NCBI RefSeq assembly: GCF_001458415.1
Contig: NZ_CYSD01000032.1
Coordinates: 22,960 to 86,959 of the forward strand
Origin: Tritonibacter multivorans
Lineage (GTDB): Bacteria > Pseudomonadota > Alphaproteobacteria > Rhodobacterales > Rhodobacteraceae
DNA length: 64,000 nucleotides
Reading direction: 5' to 3'
This document shows, one piece after another, positions 1-8,607 of this stretch. The position numbers were made by a program, and so were the translations under genes. Under the pieces are notes generated by a model. The model was not told the DNA's origin. It searched no databases and was given only the letters and a program-made list of their open reading frames with translations. Numbering within the stretch: position 1 is the first letter of the stretch; every line of letters begins with the position of its first letter.

Positions 1-705
1 TGGAAGTTCGGAGATTTCGATGGCGCGGATGCAGATCCGCTGTTCGCAGCCGACTATATGCACCAGATCTACACCAAAGCGGACCCGCAGTTCACTGGCC
101 GTGCCACGGTGCCTGTCCTGTGGGACAAAAAACAAAACGTTATGGTCAACAACGAAAGCGCCGATATCCTGCGGATGCTCAACACTGGTTTTGGGGATCT
201 GGCCCGCTCTGACTTTGATCTGTACCCCACACATTTGGCCGCTGAAATCGATGCGCTGGCCCCCTGGATGTACAACGAATTGAACAATGGCGTGTACAAA
301 GCAGGCTTTGCCTCCTCGCAGGCGGCCTATGAGGAAGCCGCCACAGGCGTCTTTGCCGCGCTCGATGTGCTGGACACGCGGCTCTCCGATGGGCGCGCAT
401 TCTTGCTGGGCGATCAGCTGACCGAAGCCGATATTCGCCTCTTTGTCACAAGCTTGCGCTTTGACGCGGCCTATCACGGGCTGTTCAAAACCAATTGGAA
501 GCGCATTGCGGACTACGCCCATGTGCAAAAGCACCTAGAGCGCATGCTGCGCGTGCCGGGCCTCGCGGACACGGTGAACCTGACGCATGTCCTTTCAGGC
601 TATTACTCAATCAAAGCGCTCAATCCGTCCGGTATCATTCCGCGCGCCCCGTCACATGTCGCACAGCTTGTCGAGCAGGTCCGCGCCACAGGTCGCGCAG
701 CCTGA
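1..705 (+). CDS. Glutathionyl-hydroquinone reductase (5' partial)
   Basis: The frame is open from base 1 to the TGA at 703-705 (234 codons), so the N-terminus lies outside the window. The visible part matches the YqjG/ECM4 family (Xi-class glutathione transferases), which reduce glutathionyl-hydroquinones to hydroquinones with GSH in the cytoplasm. Typical family blocks are HQIYTKADPQFTGR, VPVLWDKK and NNESADILRM, which end the thioredoxin-like domain, followed by the all-helical C-terminal domain (LGDQLTEADIRLF). The family is about 320 aa, so roughly the first 90 residues, including the catalytic cysteine motif, are missing. It converges on the next gene with a 7-base gap. An internal ATG at 58 is not the true start because homology continues upstream of it. 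Confidence 0.9.
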   Translation, partial: WKFGDFDGADADPLFAADYMHQIYTKADPQFTGRATVPVLWDKKQNVMVNNESADILRMLNTGFGDLARSDFDLYPTHLAAEIDALAPWMYNELNNGVYKAGFASSQAAYEEAATGVFAALDVLDTRLSDGRAFLLGDQLTEADIRLFVTSLRFDAAYHGLFKTNWKRIADYAHVQKHLERMLRVPGLADTVNLTHVLSGYYSIKALNPSGIIPRAPSHVAQLVEQVRATGRAA

Positions 706-712
706 GATCACA

Positions 713-1720
713 TCAATCCTGCAAGATGGCATTTGTCCATTCGGACAGAAACGCCCGCTTTTTCAGTTGATCGAGGAACACCATAAGGCCGGGGCCGATC
801 CGAATACGGTTCAGGGAGGTTTCGATTTGCTCCAGCTCTGCCGCCACCCCATCCGTCGGGGCCGCATGGGCCTGCACCAGCAAATGGTCGACAAATTCGC
901 GGGCAAGATCCGGCGAGGCCGCCGCCTTTGGGATCAGCACGGTGCGCAGCATCACGGTGGTGAAATCCGTGGGCAGGACGATGGAAAACGCGTCCTGCCC
1001 CACGCGGTTCATCGCGTAGCTCCCAAGCACGTTATACGCGATCAGCAGCTCTCCGCTGGCGACCGCATCGATCATGTCAGACGAACAGCAGTACAGCCGC
1101 GCGTCCAGCGCCCCCATGACTTCGGTCAGGCGCCAATAGGTCTCTGACGCCCGCGTGTCCTGTGTCGCAAACAGATAGCCCAGCCCCGAGGCACGGACGT
1201 CATAGGTTCCGACCCGACCCCGAAAACGGTCCGGGTGGTTGCGCAATAAATCAATGAGGTCGTGACGATCCTTGGGCACCGGAAGGTCCGCGAACCCGGC
1301 ATTGGAAATCACGATTGCGGCGGGTTCCTGCGTGAAGGCAAAGAGCATGTCATTCCAAACCGCCCAGGCAGGCACCGATAGGGTCGCGCTGGAAGAATGC
1401 CGCAGTGCCATGCCATCATTGGCCAGTTTTGTCTGCAGGTCCATGGCACTGGAAATCGCAAGATCAAAGGTTTCGTTCTCGTCCTGAAGCGCGCGCATCA
1501 ACTCCGCAGAGCTGACAACCACATATTCGATCTCTGTGTCTGGATGGGCCGTTAGAAAGGGGTCTACCATGGGTTCAAAAAACGCGATGTCAGCGGTGGA
1601 GATAATGCGCAGCCTCTCGGCACCGCCTTCGACGCCAAAGCGGGTCTGGTCTTCGATCTCGAAGGCCGCACTGATCTGGGCAAAGGCCGTCAGGACAAGG
1701 GAAAAAAGAAGGAAACGCAT
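713..1720 (-). CDS. Periplasmic substrate-binding protein linked to two-component system
   Basis: 335 aa with a Sec signal peptide (residues 1-19, MRFLLFSLVLTAFAQISAAF). The rest resembles type-2 periplasmic binding proteins of the iron/spermidine class (YVVVSSAELMRAL, FDLAISSAMDLQTKLAN, GELLIAYNVLGSYA). It overlaps the 3' end of the sensor kinase gene by 31 bases, so it is the third gene of a regulator-kinase-binding protein operon. No ABC permease or ATPase gene is adjacent. I infer that it is a periplasmic ligand-binding co-sensor for the kinase, or an accessory binding protein, rather than part of an ABC importer. The family assignment is reasonable; the sensing role is inference. Confidence 0.75.
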   Translation of the reverse strand: MRFLLFSLVLTAFAQISAAFEIEDQTRFGVEGGAERLRIISTADIAFFEPMVDPFLTAHPDTEIEYVVVSSAELMRALQDENETFDLAISSAMDLQTKLANDGMALRHSSSATLSVPAWAVWNDMLFAFTQEPAAIVISNAGFADLPVPKDRHDLIDLLRNHPDRFRGRVGTYDVRASGLGYLFATQDTRASETYWRLTEVMGALDARLYCCSSDMIDAVASGELLIAYNVLGSYAMNRVGQDAFSIVLPTDFTTVMLRTVLIPKAAASPDLAREFVDHLLVQAHAAPTDGVAAELEQIETSLNRIRIGPGLMVFLDQLKKRAFLSEWTNAILQD

Positions 1721-3066
1721 CCGCCTGCTCCTGCAATATTGGTGATGTTCAAATCGCCGCCATGCGCGTCGATCACTTCTTTGGCGATGGTCAGCCCAAG
1801 GCCGGATCCAATGACATCTCCTGCATTGCCGCCCCGGGCAAAACGGCCTGTCAGTGTCTCCATTTCATCCTCTGGAAATCCAGGCCCAGTATCGCTGACG
1901 GACAGAACAGCGCCGCCCGCGCGGGCCTTGACCACAATATCAACCTGCGCACCGTCTGGTGCGTATTTGATTGCATTGTCCAGCACATTCAGCAGCGCGT
2001 TTTGCAGCAAAATCGGGTCCCCCTTCAGAACCCAGGGTTCCAGTACCGAGGTCATCAGATGGATGTTTTTCAGCTCGGACACAGGACGCTGCCGCTCCAC
2101 TGTTTCCGCGACCAGCTGTGGCAGATCCACGTCTTGCTCTGACAGGTGATCCAGTCGAAAGGTCACCATCGCATGGTCCAACAGCTGACCCGCCGTGCGC
2201 GAGCTGTCATCGATGGCATGGATCATCTCGGACAGGGCGTCGCGCGTGGCCGGATCTTGCACGCGGCGCCGGGCGACTTCGGCTTTGGTGCGCACAATGG
2301 CGAGCGGCGTGCGCACCCGATGGGCGGCTTCCGCGATAAAGTCCTCGGAGCGGGACAGGGATTTCTTCAGTCGTTTCATCAAGGAATTCAACGACGTGAC
2401 AAGCGGCACCATTTCTTTTGGCACCGGTGCCGCCACGGGGCGCAGGTCTTTGGGGCCGCGGCGCGACACGGACACCGTCAGCCGATCCAGCGGGCGAATG
2501 GTGCTGCGTGCCACCACAATGGCCAACAGAACCGACGACAAAAAGAAGCCAAACCCGATCCCCATTGAGGTCCGCGAAATGCGGGCCAGCGCCTGTGTCT
2601 GCCCCATCCGCGTTTGCGCGACAGACACCTGCAACACCCGCTGCCCCATATCGGTGGCAACCGACCGTTGCACAGAGGCAATGCGCACCTCATCGCCCAG
2701 AAACGCCGCCGAGAAAAACCCATGCGTGCCCGCCTTGCCGCCGGTTGCCCGCGGCAGATCCCGGTAGCCGCTCAGAAACTCCTCCTCGAGCCGAATGGCA
2801 TAAAAGACCCGTTCATGTACCACTCCGTCCAGCATGGACAGCGCCGAATAGGGCAGATCAAGACTGATCTCCCCCGCCACAAAACGGGCGCTGTCCAAGA
2901 TAGAGCGAGCAGAGGCCTCTAGCACATTGTCCTGGCTTTGCTGCGCCACCTGGCTGGCAACCGACATGACGACAAAATAGACCGCAACCGCCAGAACCGC
3001 GGCGCTGGCCAGCAGCGACATCAGCAGCCTGCGCCGGATTGAGCCTCTGGACACCGAAGGTCTCAT
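1690..3066 (-). CDS. tctE: TctE-type sensor histidine kinase
   Basis: 458 aa membrane kinase. Two membrane segments (about residues 12-35 and 168-186) flank a periplasmic domain of the kind found in TctE-like kinases. A HAMP-like linker follows, then the H-box with phospho-accepting His249 (AEAAHRVRTPLAIVR), N-box (NVLDNAIKYAPDG), G1 (VSDTGPGFPEDE) and G2 (GSGLGLTIAKEV). It starts inside the stop of the response regulator (4-base overlap) and its end overlaps the binding-protein gene. It lies divergently from tctCBA, the usual place of a kinase controlling tricarboxylate-type uptake. The ligand is not known; citrate or a related acid is the family precedent. Confidence 0.88.
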   Translation of the reverse strand: MRPSVSRGSIRRRLLMSLLASAAVLAVAVYFVVMSVASQVAQQSQDNVLEASARSILDSARFVAGEISLDLPYSALSMLDGVVHERVFYAIRLEEEFLSGYRDLPRATGGKAGTHGFFSAAFLGDEVRIASVQRSVATDMGQRVLQVSVAQTRMGQTQALARISRTSMGIGFGFFLSSVLLAIVVARSTIRPLDRLTVSVSRRGPKDLRPVAAPVPKEMVPLVTSLNSLMKRLKKSLSRSEDFIAEAAHRVRTPLAIVRTKAEVARRRVQDPATRDALSEMIHAIDDSSRTAGQLLDHAMVTFRLDHLSEQDVDLPQLVAETVERQRPVSELKNIHLMTSVLEPWVLKGDPILLQNALLNVLDNAIKYAPDGAQVDIVVKARAGGAVLSVSDTGPGFPEDEMETLTGRFARGGNAGDVIGSGLGLTIAKEVIDAHGGDLNITNIAGAGGCVSFFFPLS

Positions 3067-3728
3067 GCAATTTCCAGCTTGTAACCAAGCCCGCGCAGCG
3101 TGGTGATCCGCACCGAAGATCCTTGCAGATGCCGACGCAGCCGCCCGACATAAACCTCAATTGCATTTTCTGAAATGTCGTCTTCGTGGAAGATCAGCCG
3201 CTCTACCAACGCGGATTTTGAAAAAATCTGCCCCGGTGATTTGGCAAAAATTTCGAACAACCGCAGCTCGCGGGTGCGCAATTGGATGTCCCGATCGCCG
3301 TTTGTCAGAACCCCCGAATGCGAATCAAATCCAAGATTTCCCAGCGAAATCTGGTTCTGTGCTTCACCGCCACGGCGGCGAAGAACGGCCCGACAGCGGG
3401 CTTCCAGCTCGGCAAAATCGATGGGCTTCACCATGTAATCATCCGCGCCCAGATCCAAAATCCCGACCCGGTCAGAGACCTCGGAGCGCGCGGTGAGAAC
3501 GATCACCGGCGTGCGCATTTTGGCCTGTCGATGGCGCGACAGGAAGGATCTTCCGTCACCATCTGGAAGATTAATATCCAATAAAATCAAATCGTAACCT
3601 GAAACGGCGGCAAAATCCCACGCGGTCTGAAGATCGGCGGCATGATCCACGACATGCCCGTCCAGACCCAGACGATCCATGACCGCCTCGGCGAGTTTTT
3701 GATTGTCCTCAATTAATAAGAACCGCAT
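3063..3728 (-). CDS. tctD: OmpR/TctD-family response regulator
   Basis: 221 aa from the ATG at 3728; a longer upstream frame exists, but homology starts at MRFLLIEDNQ. The receiver domain has the acidic pocket (ED at 7-8), phospho-acceptor Asp51 (LILLDINLPDGDG), the conserved Thr (VLTARS) and Lys (VKPID). The C-terminal winged helix (LRTRELRLFEIFAKSPGQ, VEVYVGRLRRHL-like, TTLRGLGYKL) is OmpR-type. It is the first gene of the operon with tctE and the binding protein, and it is divergent from tctC across a 119-base gap. It probably activates tctCBA; direct repeats suited to this class lie in that gap. Confidence 0.9.
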   Translation of the reverse strand: MRFLLIEDNQKLAEAVMDRLGLDGHVVDHAADLQTAWDFAAVSGYDLILLDINLPDGDGRSFLSRHRQAKMRTPVIVLTARSEVSDRVGILDLGADDYMVKPIDFAELEARCRAVLRRRGGEAQNQISLGNLGFDSHSGVLTNGDRDIQLRTRELRLFEIFAKSPGQIFSKSALVERLIFHEDDISENAIEVYVGRLRRHLQGSSVRITTLRGLGYKLEIA

Positions 3729-3763
3729 GTGTGTCGCCCACCTCCCTTTGGTGTTTTCCCTGC

Positions 3764-3781
3764 GTGTCAGCTTTGTGTCAG
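3764..3781. promoter_or_regulatory. Direct-repeat operator candidate between tctD and tctC
   Basis: GTGTCAG occurs at 3764-3770 and again at 3775-3781, an 11-base period. A related GTGTCGC sits at 3731-3737, 33 bases (three periods) upstream. OmpR/PhoB-class regulators bind tandem half-sites spaced by one helical turn, and a TctD-like regulator is encoded next door. Assignment as the TctD site is inference. Confidence 0.4.
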
Positions 3782-3847
3782 GTTTTCTCTCCACCCTTGC
3801 CCGACAAGAGCGGCGAAGGCTGCTGTTGTCAAATGGGAGGAAACCAC

Positions 3848-4828
3848 ATGACTTTCGAACTGGGCCGTCGCGCCCTGCTGGCCGCGGCTGCGGCATTCAC
3901 CCTGTCCGGCCCGGCGTTTGCTGATGGCCATAAGGTCGTAGACAGCATCCACTTTCTGATCCCCGGCGGCGCTGGTGGTGGCTGGGATGGCACCGCACGC
4001 GGCACCGGAGAGGCGCTCACTGGCGCGGGTCTGGTCGGCACCGCATCTTACGAAAACATGTCCGGCGGCGGCGGTGGCAAGGCCATTGGCTATATGATTG
4101 AAAACGCCGACAGCCAGCATGGCACACTCATGGTCAATTCGACCCCGATTGTGATCCGTTCCCTGACCGGTGTGTTCCCGCATAATTTCCGCGACCTGAC
4201 GCTGGTGGCGGGCACCATTGGGGACTATGCGGCGCTGGTGGTGAACAAGGACAGCCCAATCAATTCGATGGCCGACCTGATGACCGCCTATGACGCAGAC
4301 CCGTCCGGCACCGCGGTTGGCGGCGGCTCTGTCCCCGGTGGCATGGACCATCTGGTCGCCGCCATGGTGATGGAAGCGGCGGGCAAAGACCCGCTGGACC
4401 TGAAATACATTCCTTATGACGCAGGTGGCAAAGCCATGGCAGCCCTGTTGTCCGGCGAGATCAAAGCGCTGTCTACAGGTTTCTCGGAAGCGGTCGCCCT
4501 GGCGGAAGCCGGCGAGGTGAAAATCATTGGTGTGACCTCTGACGAACGCGTCGGTGCCTACGGGGACGCGGCGACCATGAAGGAACAGGGGATCGACACC
4601 ACCTTTGTGAACTGGCGCGGCTTCTTTGCGGCTCCCGGCCTGCCCGAGGACAAGCTGGCCATGTACCAGGCTGCCATAACCAAAATGTATGACACGCCCG
4701 AATGGGAAGCCGTGCGCGCGCGCAATGGCTGGGTCAACATCCACAATTCGGGCGATGACTTCAAAACCTTCCTCGAAGGCCAGGAACAGGTCATCGGCGA
4801 TCTGATGAAGAAGCTCGGCTTCCTGTGA
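3848..4828 (+). CDS. tctC: Tripartite tricarboxylate transporter substrate-binding protein TctC
   Basis: 326 aa. The ATG at 3848 is preceded by a strong ribosome site (GGGAGG), so I reject the longer frame starting at 3731. The N-terminus is a signal peptide (LGRRALLAAAAAFTLSGPAFA). The mature protein shows the Bug/TctC pattern: IHFLIPGGAGGGWDGTAR near the start, then YENMSGGGGGKAIGY and LVAGTIGDYAALVVNKDSP. It binds a carboxylate in the periplasm and delivers it to TctAB. It is the first gene of tctC-tctB-tctA, and a hairpin downstream probably sets it above the membrane subunits in expression. Confidence 0.92.
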   Translation: MTFELGRRALLAAAAAFTLSGPAFADGHKVVDSIHFLIPGGAGGGWDGTARGTGEALTGAGLVGTASYENMSGGGGGKAIGYMIENADSQHGTLMVNSTPIVIRSLTGVFPHNFRDLTLVAGTIGDYAALVVNKDSPINSMADLMTAYDADPSGTAVGGGSVPGGMDHLVAAMVMEAAGKDPLDLKYIPYDAGGKAMAALLSGEIKALSTGFSEAVALAEAGEVKIIGVTSDERVGAYGDAATMKEQGIDTTFVNWRGFFAAPGLPEDKLAMYQAAITKMYDTPEWEAVRARNGWVNIHNSGDDFKTFLEGQEQVIGDLMKKLGFL

Positions 4829-4856
4829 AACCAACAAAAACAACATCAAAACACGC

Positions 4857-4882
4857 GCACCCGACCCGATGTGGTCGGGTGC
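4857..4882 (+). terminator. Intercistronic hairpin between tctC and tctB
   Basis: A perfect 10-bp stem, GCACCCGACC (4857-4866) with GGTCGGGTGC (4873-4882), has a 6-base loop and no T-tract. Its position after the binding-protein gene suggests partial termination or 3'-end protection of tctC mRNA. Confidence 0.55.
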
Positions 4883-4903
4883 ACTTCATCAAGGGAGGGG
4901 ATC

Positions 4904-5386
4904 ATGGCACTCGATCGTTGGGTCGCATTTGTCATTCTTTGTGCAGCCCTGGCCTATGGCTATGCTGCCTTTTTCACAATGGACGCGAGCCTGCCGCCGT
5001 TCATGAAACGCAACCCGATCTGGCCCAGCACCTTCCCCAAGGTTCTCTGTGTCATGGCCGTGATCACGTCGCTGTTTATCTTGCTTGGGTTTGAAAAAGC
5101 CGCCGAGACGGGCAAAAAACCCGACATCGATTACCGCCGTCTGGGCGACTATCATCTGGTGCATGCGCTGCTGTTGATAGGTCTGATGGTGGCCTATGCG
5201 CTGTGCCTGCGGCCGCTTGGGTTCCTGTTTTCCACCTTTGCCTTTCTGGCCATCGGTGCCTTTGTTCTGGGCGAGCGCAAGTTTCACATCCTGATCCCCG
5301 TGGCCGCACTGGCCAGCGGCACCGTCTGGTATCTGGTCGATCAGGTGCTGGGGATCTTCCTGCGCCCCTGGCCAATGTTTTTCTGA
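4904..5386 (+). CDS. tctB: Tripartite tricarboxylate transporter small permease TctB
   Basis: 160 aa from the ATG at 4904, which follows AGGGAGGGG; the longer frame from 4871 reads through the hairpin and is unlikely. The protein has about four hydrophobic segments (WVAFVILCAALAYGYAAFF; LCVMAVITSLFILLGF; ALLLIGLMVAYALCL; the C-terminal segment near LIPVAALASGTVWYLV), as TctB proteins do. TctB is the poorly conserved small membrane subunit that works with TctA. The gene lies between tctC and tctA, with 12 bases before tctA. Confidence 0.88.
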   Translation: MALDRWVAFVILCAALAYGYAAFFTMDASLPPFMKRNPIWPSTFPKVLCVMAVITSLFILLGFEKAAETGKKPDIDYRRLGDYHLVHALLLIGLMVAYALCLRPLGFLFSTFAFLAIGAFVLGERKFHILIPVAALASGTVWYLVDQVLGIFLRPWPMFF

Positions 5387-5398
5387 GGAGGGGAACCC

Positions 5399-6913
5399 AT
5401 GCTAGAAGGTTTGATGATTGGCCTAGGGGCCGCCTTTTCGATCCAGAATTTGCTCATGGTGGTCGCCGGATGCCTGATCGGCACCTTTATCGGCATGCTG
5501 CCGGGTCTGGGGCCGATGTCCATTATTGCCATTATGATCCCCGTTGCGATCACCATTGGCGATCCCTCTGCCGCGCTGATCCTGCTGGCCGGGGTCTACT
5601 ATGGCGCGATTTTTGGCGGCTCGACCTCGTCGATCCTGCTGAATGCGCCGGGGGTTGCGGGCACCGTTGCCACCAGTTTTGACGGCTATCCAATGGCCCG
5701 AAAAGGACAGGCGGGCAAGGCGCTGACCGTGGCCGCGATTGCGTCATTTGGCGGCGGCACCATTGGGGCCGTTCTGCTGATGGTCTTTGCGCCCATGCTG
5801 TCGACGGTTGCGCTGCTGTTCCATTCGGCAGAGTATTTTGCGCTCATGGTGGTCGGGCTGTCGGCGATTGCAGCTTTTGCCGGCACCGGCAATGTCGCCA
5901 AGGCCACGCTGATGACCCTTGTTGGGTTGATCATGGCCACGGTGGGCGAAGGTGCGCTGTTCAATATGCCCCGCTTCACCATGGGGCTGATGGATCTGCA
6001 ATCGGGCTTCAGCTTTATCACACTTGCGATGGCGATGTTTGCCCTGCCCGAAGCGCTGTTCCTGGTGCTGAACCCGGCCCGCGCGGCGCAAGGGGACAGC
6101 GGCAAGATCGAAAACCTGCGCATCACCCGCGAAGAGGGGCGCAAGATCGCGCCGGTCATCGGGCGCCAGTCGCTGCAGGGCTTCTTTATCGGAGTTCTGC
6201 CGGGCGCCGGCGCAACCATTGCCTCGTTCCTTGGCTATGCGGTAGAGCGCAATATCGCCAGCAAGGAAGATCAGGCAGAATTCGGGCAAGGCTCTATCAA
6301 GGGGCTTGCAGCGCCGGAAAGCGCCAATAACGCCGCCTGTACCGGATCTTTTGTGCCGCTTCTGACGCTTGGCATTCCGGGGTCTGGCACCACAGCAATC
6401 CTGCTGGGCGCGCTGATTGCGCTGAACGTCACTCCCGGCCCACGGTTGATGATCGACAATCCGCAGATCTTTTGGGCAGTGATCATTTCGATGTATATCG
6501 GCAATCTGGTTCTGCTGATCCTGAACCTGCCGCTGATCCCCTATATCGCCAAAGTGCTGACGATCCCGCGCAACTATCTGATCCCGTTCATTCTGTTCTT
6601 CACACTGATGGGCAGTTACATCGGACAAAACAATGCGACAGAGCTGTTGATCCTTGTTGGCATGGGGCTTGCAGCAACCGTGCTGAAGTTCGCGGACTAT
6701 CCGCTGGCGCCCCTGCTGATCGGCTTCATCCTTGGCGGCATGCTGGAGGACAATTTCTCGCGTTCCATGCAGCTTTATGATGGCATCAGCTTTATTGTCG
6801 ACCGGCCCATGACGCTTGGCCTGCTGGTTACAGCCGTATTGCTGGTGGTGATCCCCAGCTACCGCGCGCGCCGTGCAAAGGCCCGCCGGGATGGGGTGGC
6901 CGAAGGCGACTGA
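5399..6913 (+). CDS. tctA: Tripartite tricarboxylate transporter large permease TctA
   Basis: 504 aa, the normal TctA length, with about 11-12 membrane helices. Family signatures are GTFIGMLPGLGPMSIIAIM near the N-terminus, YYGAIFGGSTSSILLNAPG, and the second glycine-rich repeat GFFIGVLPGAGATIASFLGY with a PESANNAACTGSFVPLLTLG block. It forms the cation-coupled channel of the carboxylate importer with TctB and TctC. A GGAGG site sits 5 bases before the ATG. The operon ends here at a perfect hairpin. Confidence 0.95.
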   Translation: MLEGLMIGLGAAFSIQNLLMVVAGCLIGTFIGMLPGLGPMSIIAIMIPVAITIGDPSAALILLAGVYYGAIFGGSTSSILLNAPGVAGTVATSFDGYPMARKGQAGKALTVAAIASFGGGTIGAVLLMVFAPMLSTVALLFHSAEYFALMVVGLSAIAAFAGTGNVAKATLMTLVGLIMATVGEGALFNMPRFTMGLMDLQSGFSFITLAMAMFALPEALFLVLNPARAAQGDSGKIENLRITREEGRKIAPVIGRQSLQGFFIGVLPGAGATIASFLGYAVERNIASKEDQAEFGQGSIKGLAAPESANNAACTGSFVPLLTLGIPGSGTTAILLGALIALNVTPGPRLMIDNPQIFWAVIISMYIGNLVLLILNLPLIPYIAKVLTIPRNYLIPFILFFTLMGSYIGQNNATELLILVGMGLAATVLKFADYPLAPLLIGFILGGMLEDNFSRSMQLYDGISFIVDRPMTLGLLVTAVLLVVIPSYRARRAKARRDGVAEGD

Positions 6914-6923
6914 TCCAAGAAAC

Positions 6924-6952
6924 GCTGGCCCCCATGCAACATGGGGGCCAGC
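6924..6952. terminator. Bidirectional terminator between tctA and the MocR gene
   Basis: A perfect 13-bp stem, GCTGGCCCCCATG (6924-6936) with its complement at 6940-6952, has a 3-base loop. It lies between two convergent genes. The T-rich flank is weak on the plus side and slightly better on the minus side (GTTTCTT). Confidence 0.7.
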
Positions 6953-6972
6953 AATATGGTGACAGGGGCCTG

Positions 6973-8340
6973 TCAGGCTTTGGACAATTGCCAGATCTGA
7001 TTGTTCAGATGGGTCAGGGTTTGCGGCAGGTTTTCGCGCAGAAGCCGCCCGCCAAGGCAAATCCGAACAAAACGGTCCTGCTGCCCTGATGTGCGGAACG
7101 CGCTTTCTGGCGAAATGCCGATTTCCTGATTGGCCATATTCGCCATCAAGGTGCCGCAGGTCACATTCTCGGGCAGGCGCAGCCAAATGTTGAACGCATG
7201 CGGATTGGAAATGAACTCTGCTTCGGTGACCGTTTCGCGGGCAATCTGCTGACGCAGCGCGGTTTCATTGCGGATGAAGCGGCGGATCTGATCAGCGGTT
7301 CCATCCAGAACCCAGCGCGTCGCCAGCGCCATTGAGACCGGCGAGGCCATAACAGACACCGCGCGAATGCCGTTTTCCATCGCAAAACCCGCGCGCGCAT
7401 TGGGCGCAATCGCATAGGCCAACCGCAACCCGGCCCCAATACATTTGGCCAGACCCCCGATGTACCAGGTCAGATCCGGCGCATATGCGGCCATCGGCGG
7501 CGGCGCGTCCGGCAGGACAAACCCATAGGCATCATCTTCGATCAACGGCAGGTCGTGACGTTTCATCACCGTGGTGATGTCCAGCCGACGGTCTTGCGGG
7601 ACAATCATTGTGGTCGGGTTGTGCAGGGTTGGATTGAGGTAGAGCGCTTTGGGCTGATGAGCCTGAATAGCGGCCTCCAGCGCATCCGGCAGAATGCCGT
7701 TTTCATCCATTGGCAGACCGACCAGCCGGAGCCCAAGTTGCGCGGCGATTTTCTTGAAGCCGGCATAGGTGATGTCTTCGCACAGAATACAGTCGCCGGG
7801 CCGCGCCAGAACCGTCAGAATTGCCAGCATTGTTGCATGGGCTCCGGGCGTGACGGCGATCCGGTCCAGATTGGGGACAAGCCCCCGCATCGACAACCAG
7901 ATGGACGCCGCTTCTTTGTCAATCTCGCCGCCGATTGGGTTTTGATAGCGCAGCAAATGCACCAAATCATTCGACACCGCCGACAGACCCGCGCGCATCC
8001 GTTCCAAGAGTTCGGGATCTGTGGGCTCGGGGGGGGCATTCATGGTCAGGTCATGGGCCATCGCCCGGCGCTGATCGCTGGTGTCGCTGAAGCTCTGCTG
8101 TGGCAGGATAAAAGTACCGCGTCCCACATGGGTTTCGATCAGACCACGGCTAAGCGCCTCATTATACCCACGCGAAACGGTGGTGAAATCGACCCCGATC
8201 ATATCCGCCAGTTTCCGCTGCGGGGGCAGCTGGTCCCCCGGTAACAGAACACGGTCTTTCATGTCCTGTGCGATGCAATCCGCAATCGCCAGATATCTGG
8301 GTTTTCGCGACTGTTCGATTCTCTGAGGCCAGTTTTCCAT
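6973..8340 (-). CDS. MocR-type transcriptional regulator (GntR HTH fused to aminotransferase fold)
   Basis: 455 aa from the ATG at 8340. Residues 10-80 form a GntR winged helix (PGDQLPPQRKLADMIGVDFT, then TVSRGYNEALSRGLIE). Residues about 110-455 form a class-I aminotransferase fold with the PLP-pocket Asp (LPLIEDDAYGF, near 269-270) and the Schiff-base Lys299 (GGLAKCIGAGLRLAY). MocR proteins use PLP or PLP-amine ligands to switch DNA binding. The gene is divergent from the Nit1C operon, and two near-identical palindromic sites lie between them, so it probably controls that operon and itself. The effector is unknown. Confidence 0.9.
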   Translation of the reverse strand: MENWPQRIEQSRKPRYLAIADCIAQDMKDRVLLPGDQLPPQRKLADMIGVDFTTVSRGYNEALSRGLIETHVGRGTFILPQQSFSDTSDQRRAMAHDLTMNAPPEPTDPELLERMRAGLSAVSNDLVHLLRYQNPIGGEIDKEAASIWLSMRGLVPNLDRIAVTPGAHATMLAILTVLARPGDCILCEDITYAGFKKIAAQLGLRLVGLPMDENGILPDALEAAIQAHQPKALYLNPTLHNPTTMIVPQDRRLDITTVMKRHDLPLIEDDAYGFVLPDAPPPMAAYAPDLTWYIGGLAKCIGAGLRLAYAIAPNARAGFAMENGIRAVSVMASPVSMALATRWVLDGTADQIRRFIRNETALRQQIARETVTEAEFISNPHAFNIWLRLPENVTCGTLMANMANQEIGISPESAFRTSGQQDRFVRICLGGRLLRENLPQTLTHLNNQIWQLSKA

Positions 8341-8367
8341 CGAATCCCCGTCTTGCGGTTGGAGGTC

Positions 8368-8386
8368 ATTGCATAATTGTATGCAT
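8368..8386. promoter_or_regulatory. Operator site 1 of the MocR / Nit1C divergent promoter
   Basis: ATTGCATAATTGTATGCAT contains the perfect inverted repeat TGCATA-ATTG-TATGCA (8370-8385). The same 19-mer with two changed bases recurs at 8522-8540. The site is 28 bases upstream of the MocR start, fitting autoregulation. Binding by this MocR is inferred from location and repeat structure. Confidence 0.6.
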
Positions 8387-8521
8387 GATATACAGACAAT
8401 AACGCGCAGCTCTCGTCGACGAAATTCTCGTAAAATATCGAGGAATATCCCGATTTTCCCTGATTCAGTCCGCTTTTGCTCAGAATGCAGGCACATTCAT
8501 ACAATCAATACAATTATATTG

Positions 8522-8540
8522 ATTGCAATATTGTATGCAT
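8522..8540. promoter_or_regulatory. Operator site 2 of the MocR / Nit1C divergent promoter
   Basis: ATTGCAATATTGTATGCAT matches site 1 at 17 of 19 bases and shares the exact 11-mer ATTGTATGCAT. It lies 67 bases upstream of the first Nit1C gene, within an AT-rich tract (8495-8545) that probably includes the operon promoter. Confidence 0.6.
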
Positions 8541-8607
8541 CAATGGAGGTCACGGCGGCCGCGCGTCTAGCAATGGGTAGCACCAACGCAAACGACAGGA
8601 GAGCGCA

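Noticed and set aside
5744..7186. 480-codon open frame on the minus strand
   Set aside because: Antisense shadow of tctA; basic, Gln/His-rich composition typical of a reverse frame in high-GC DNA.
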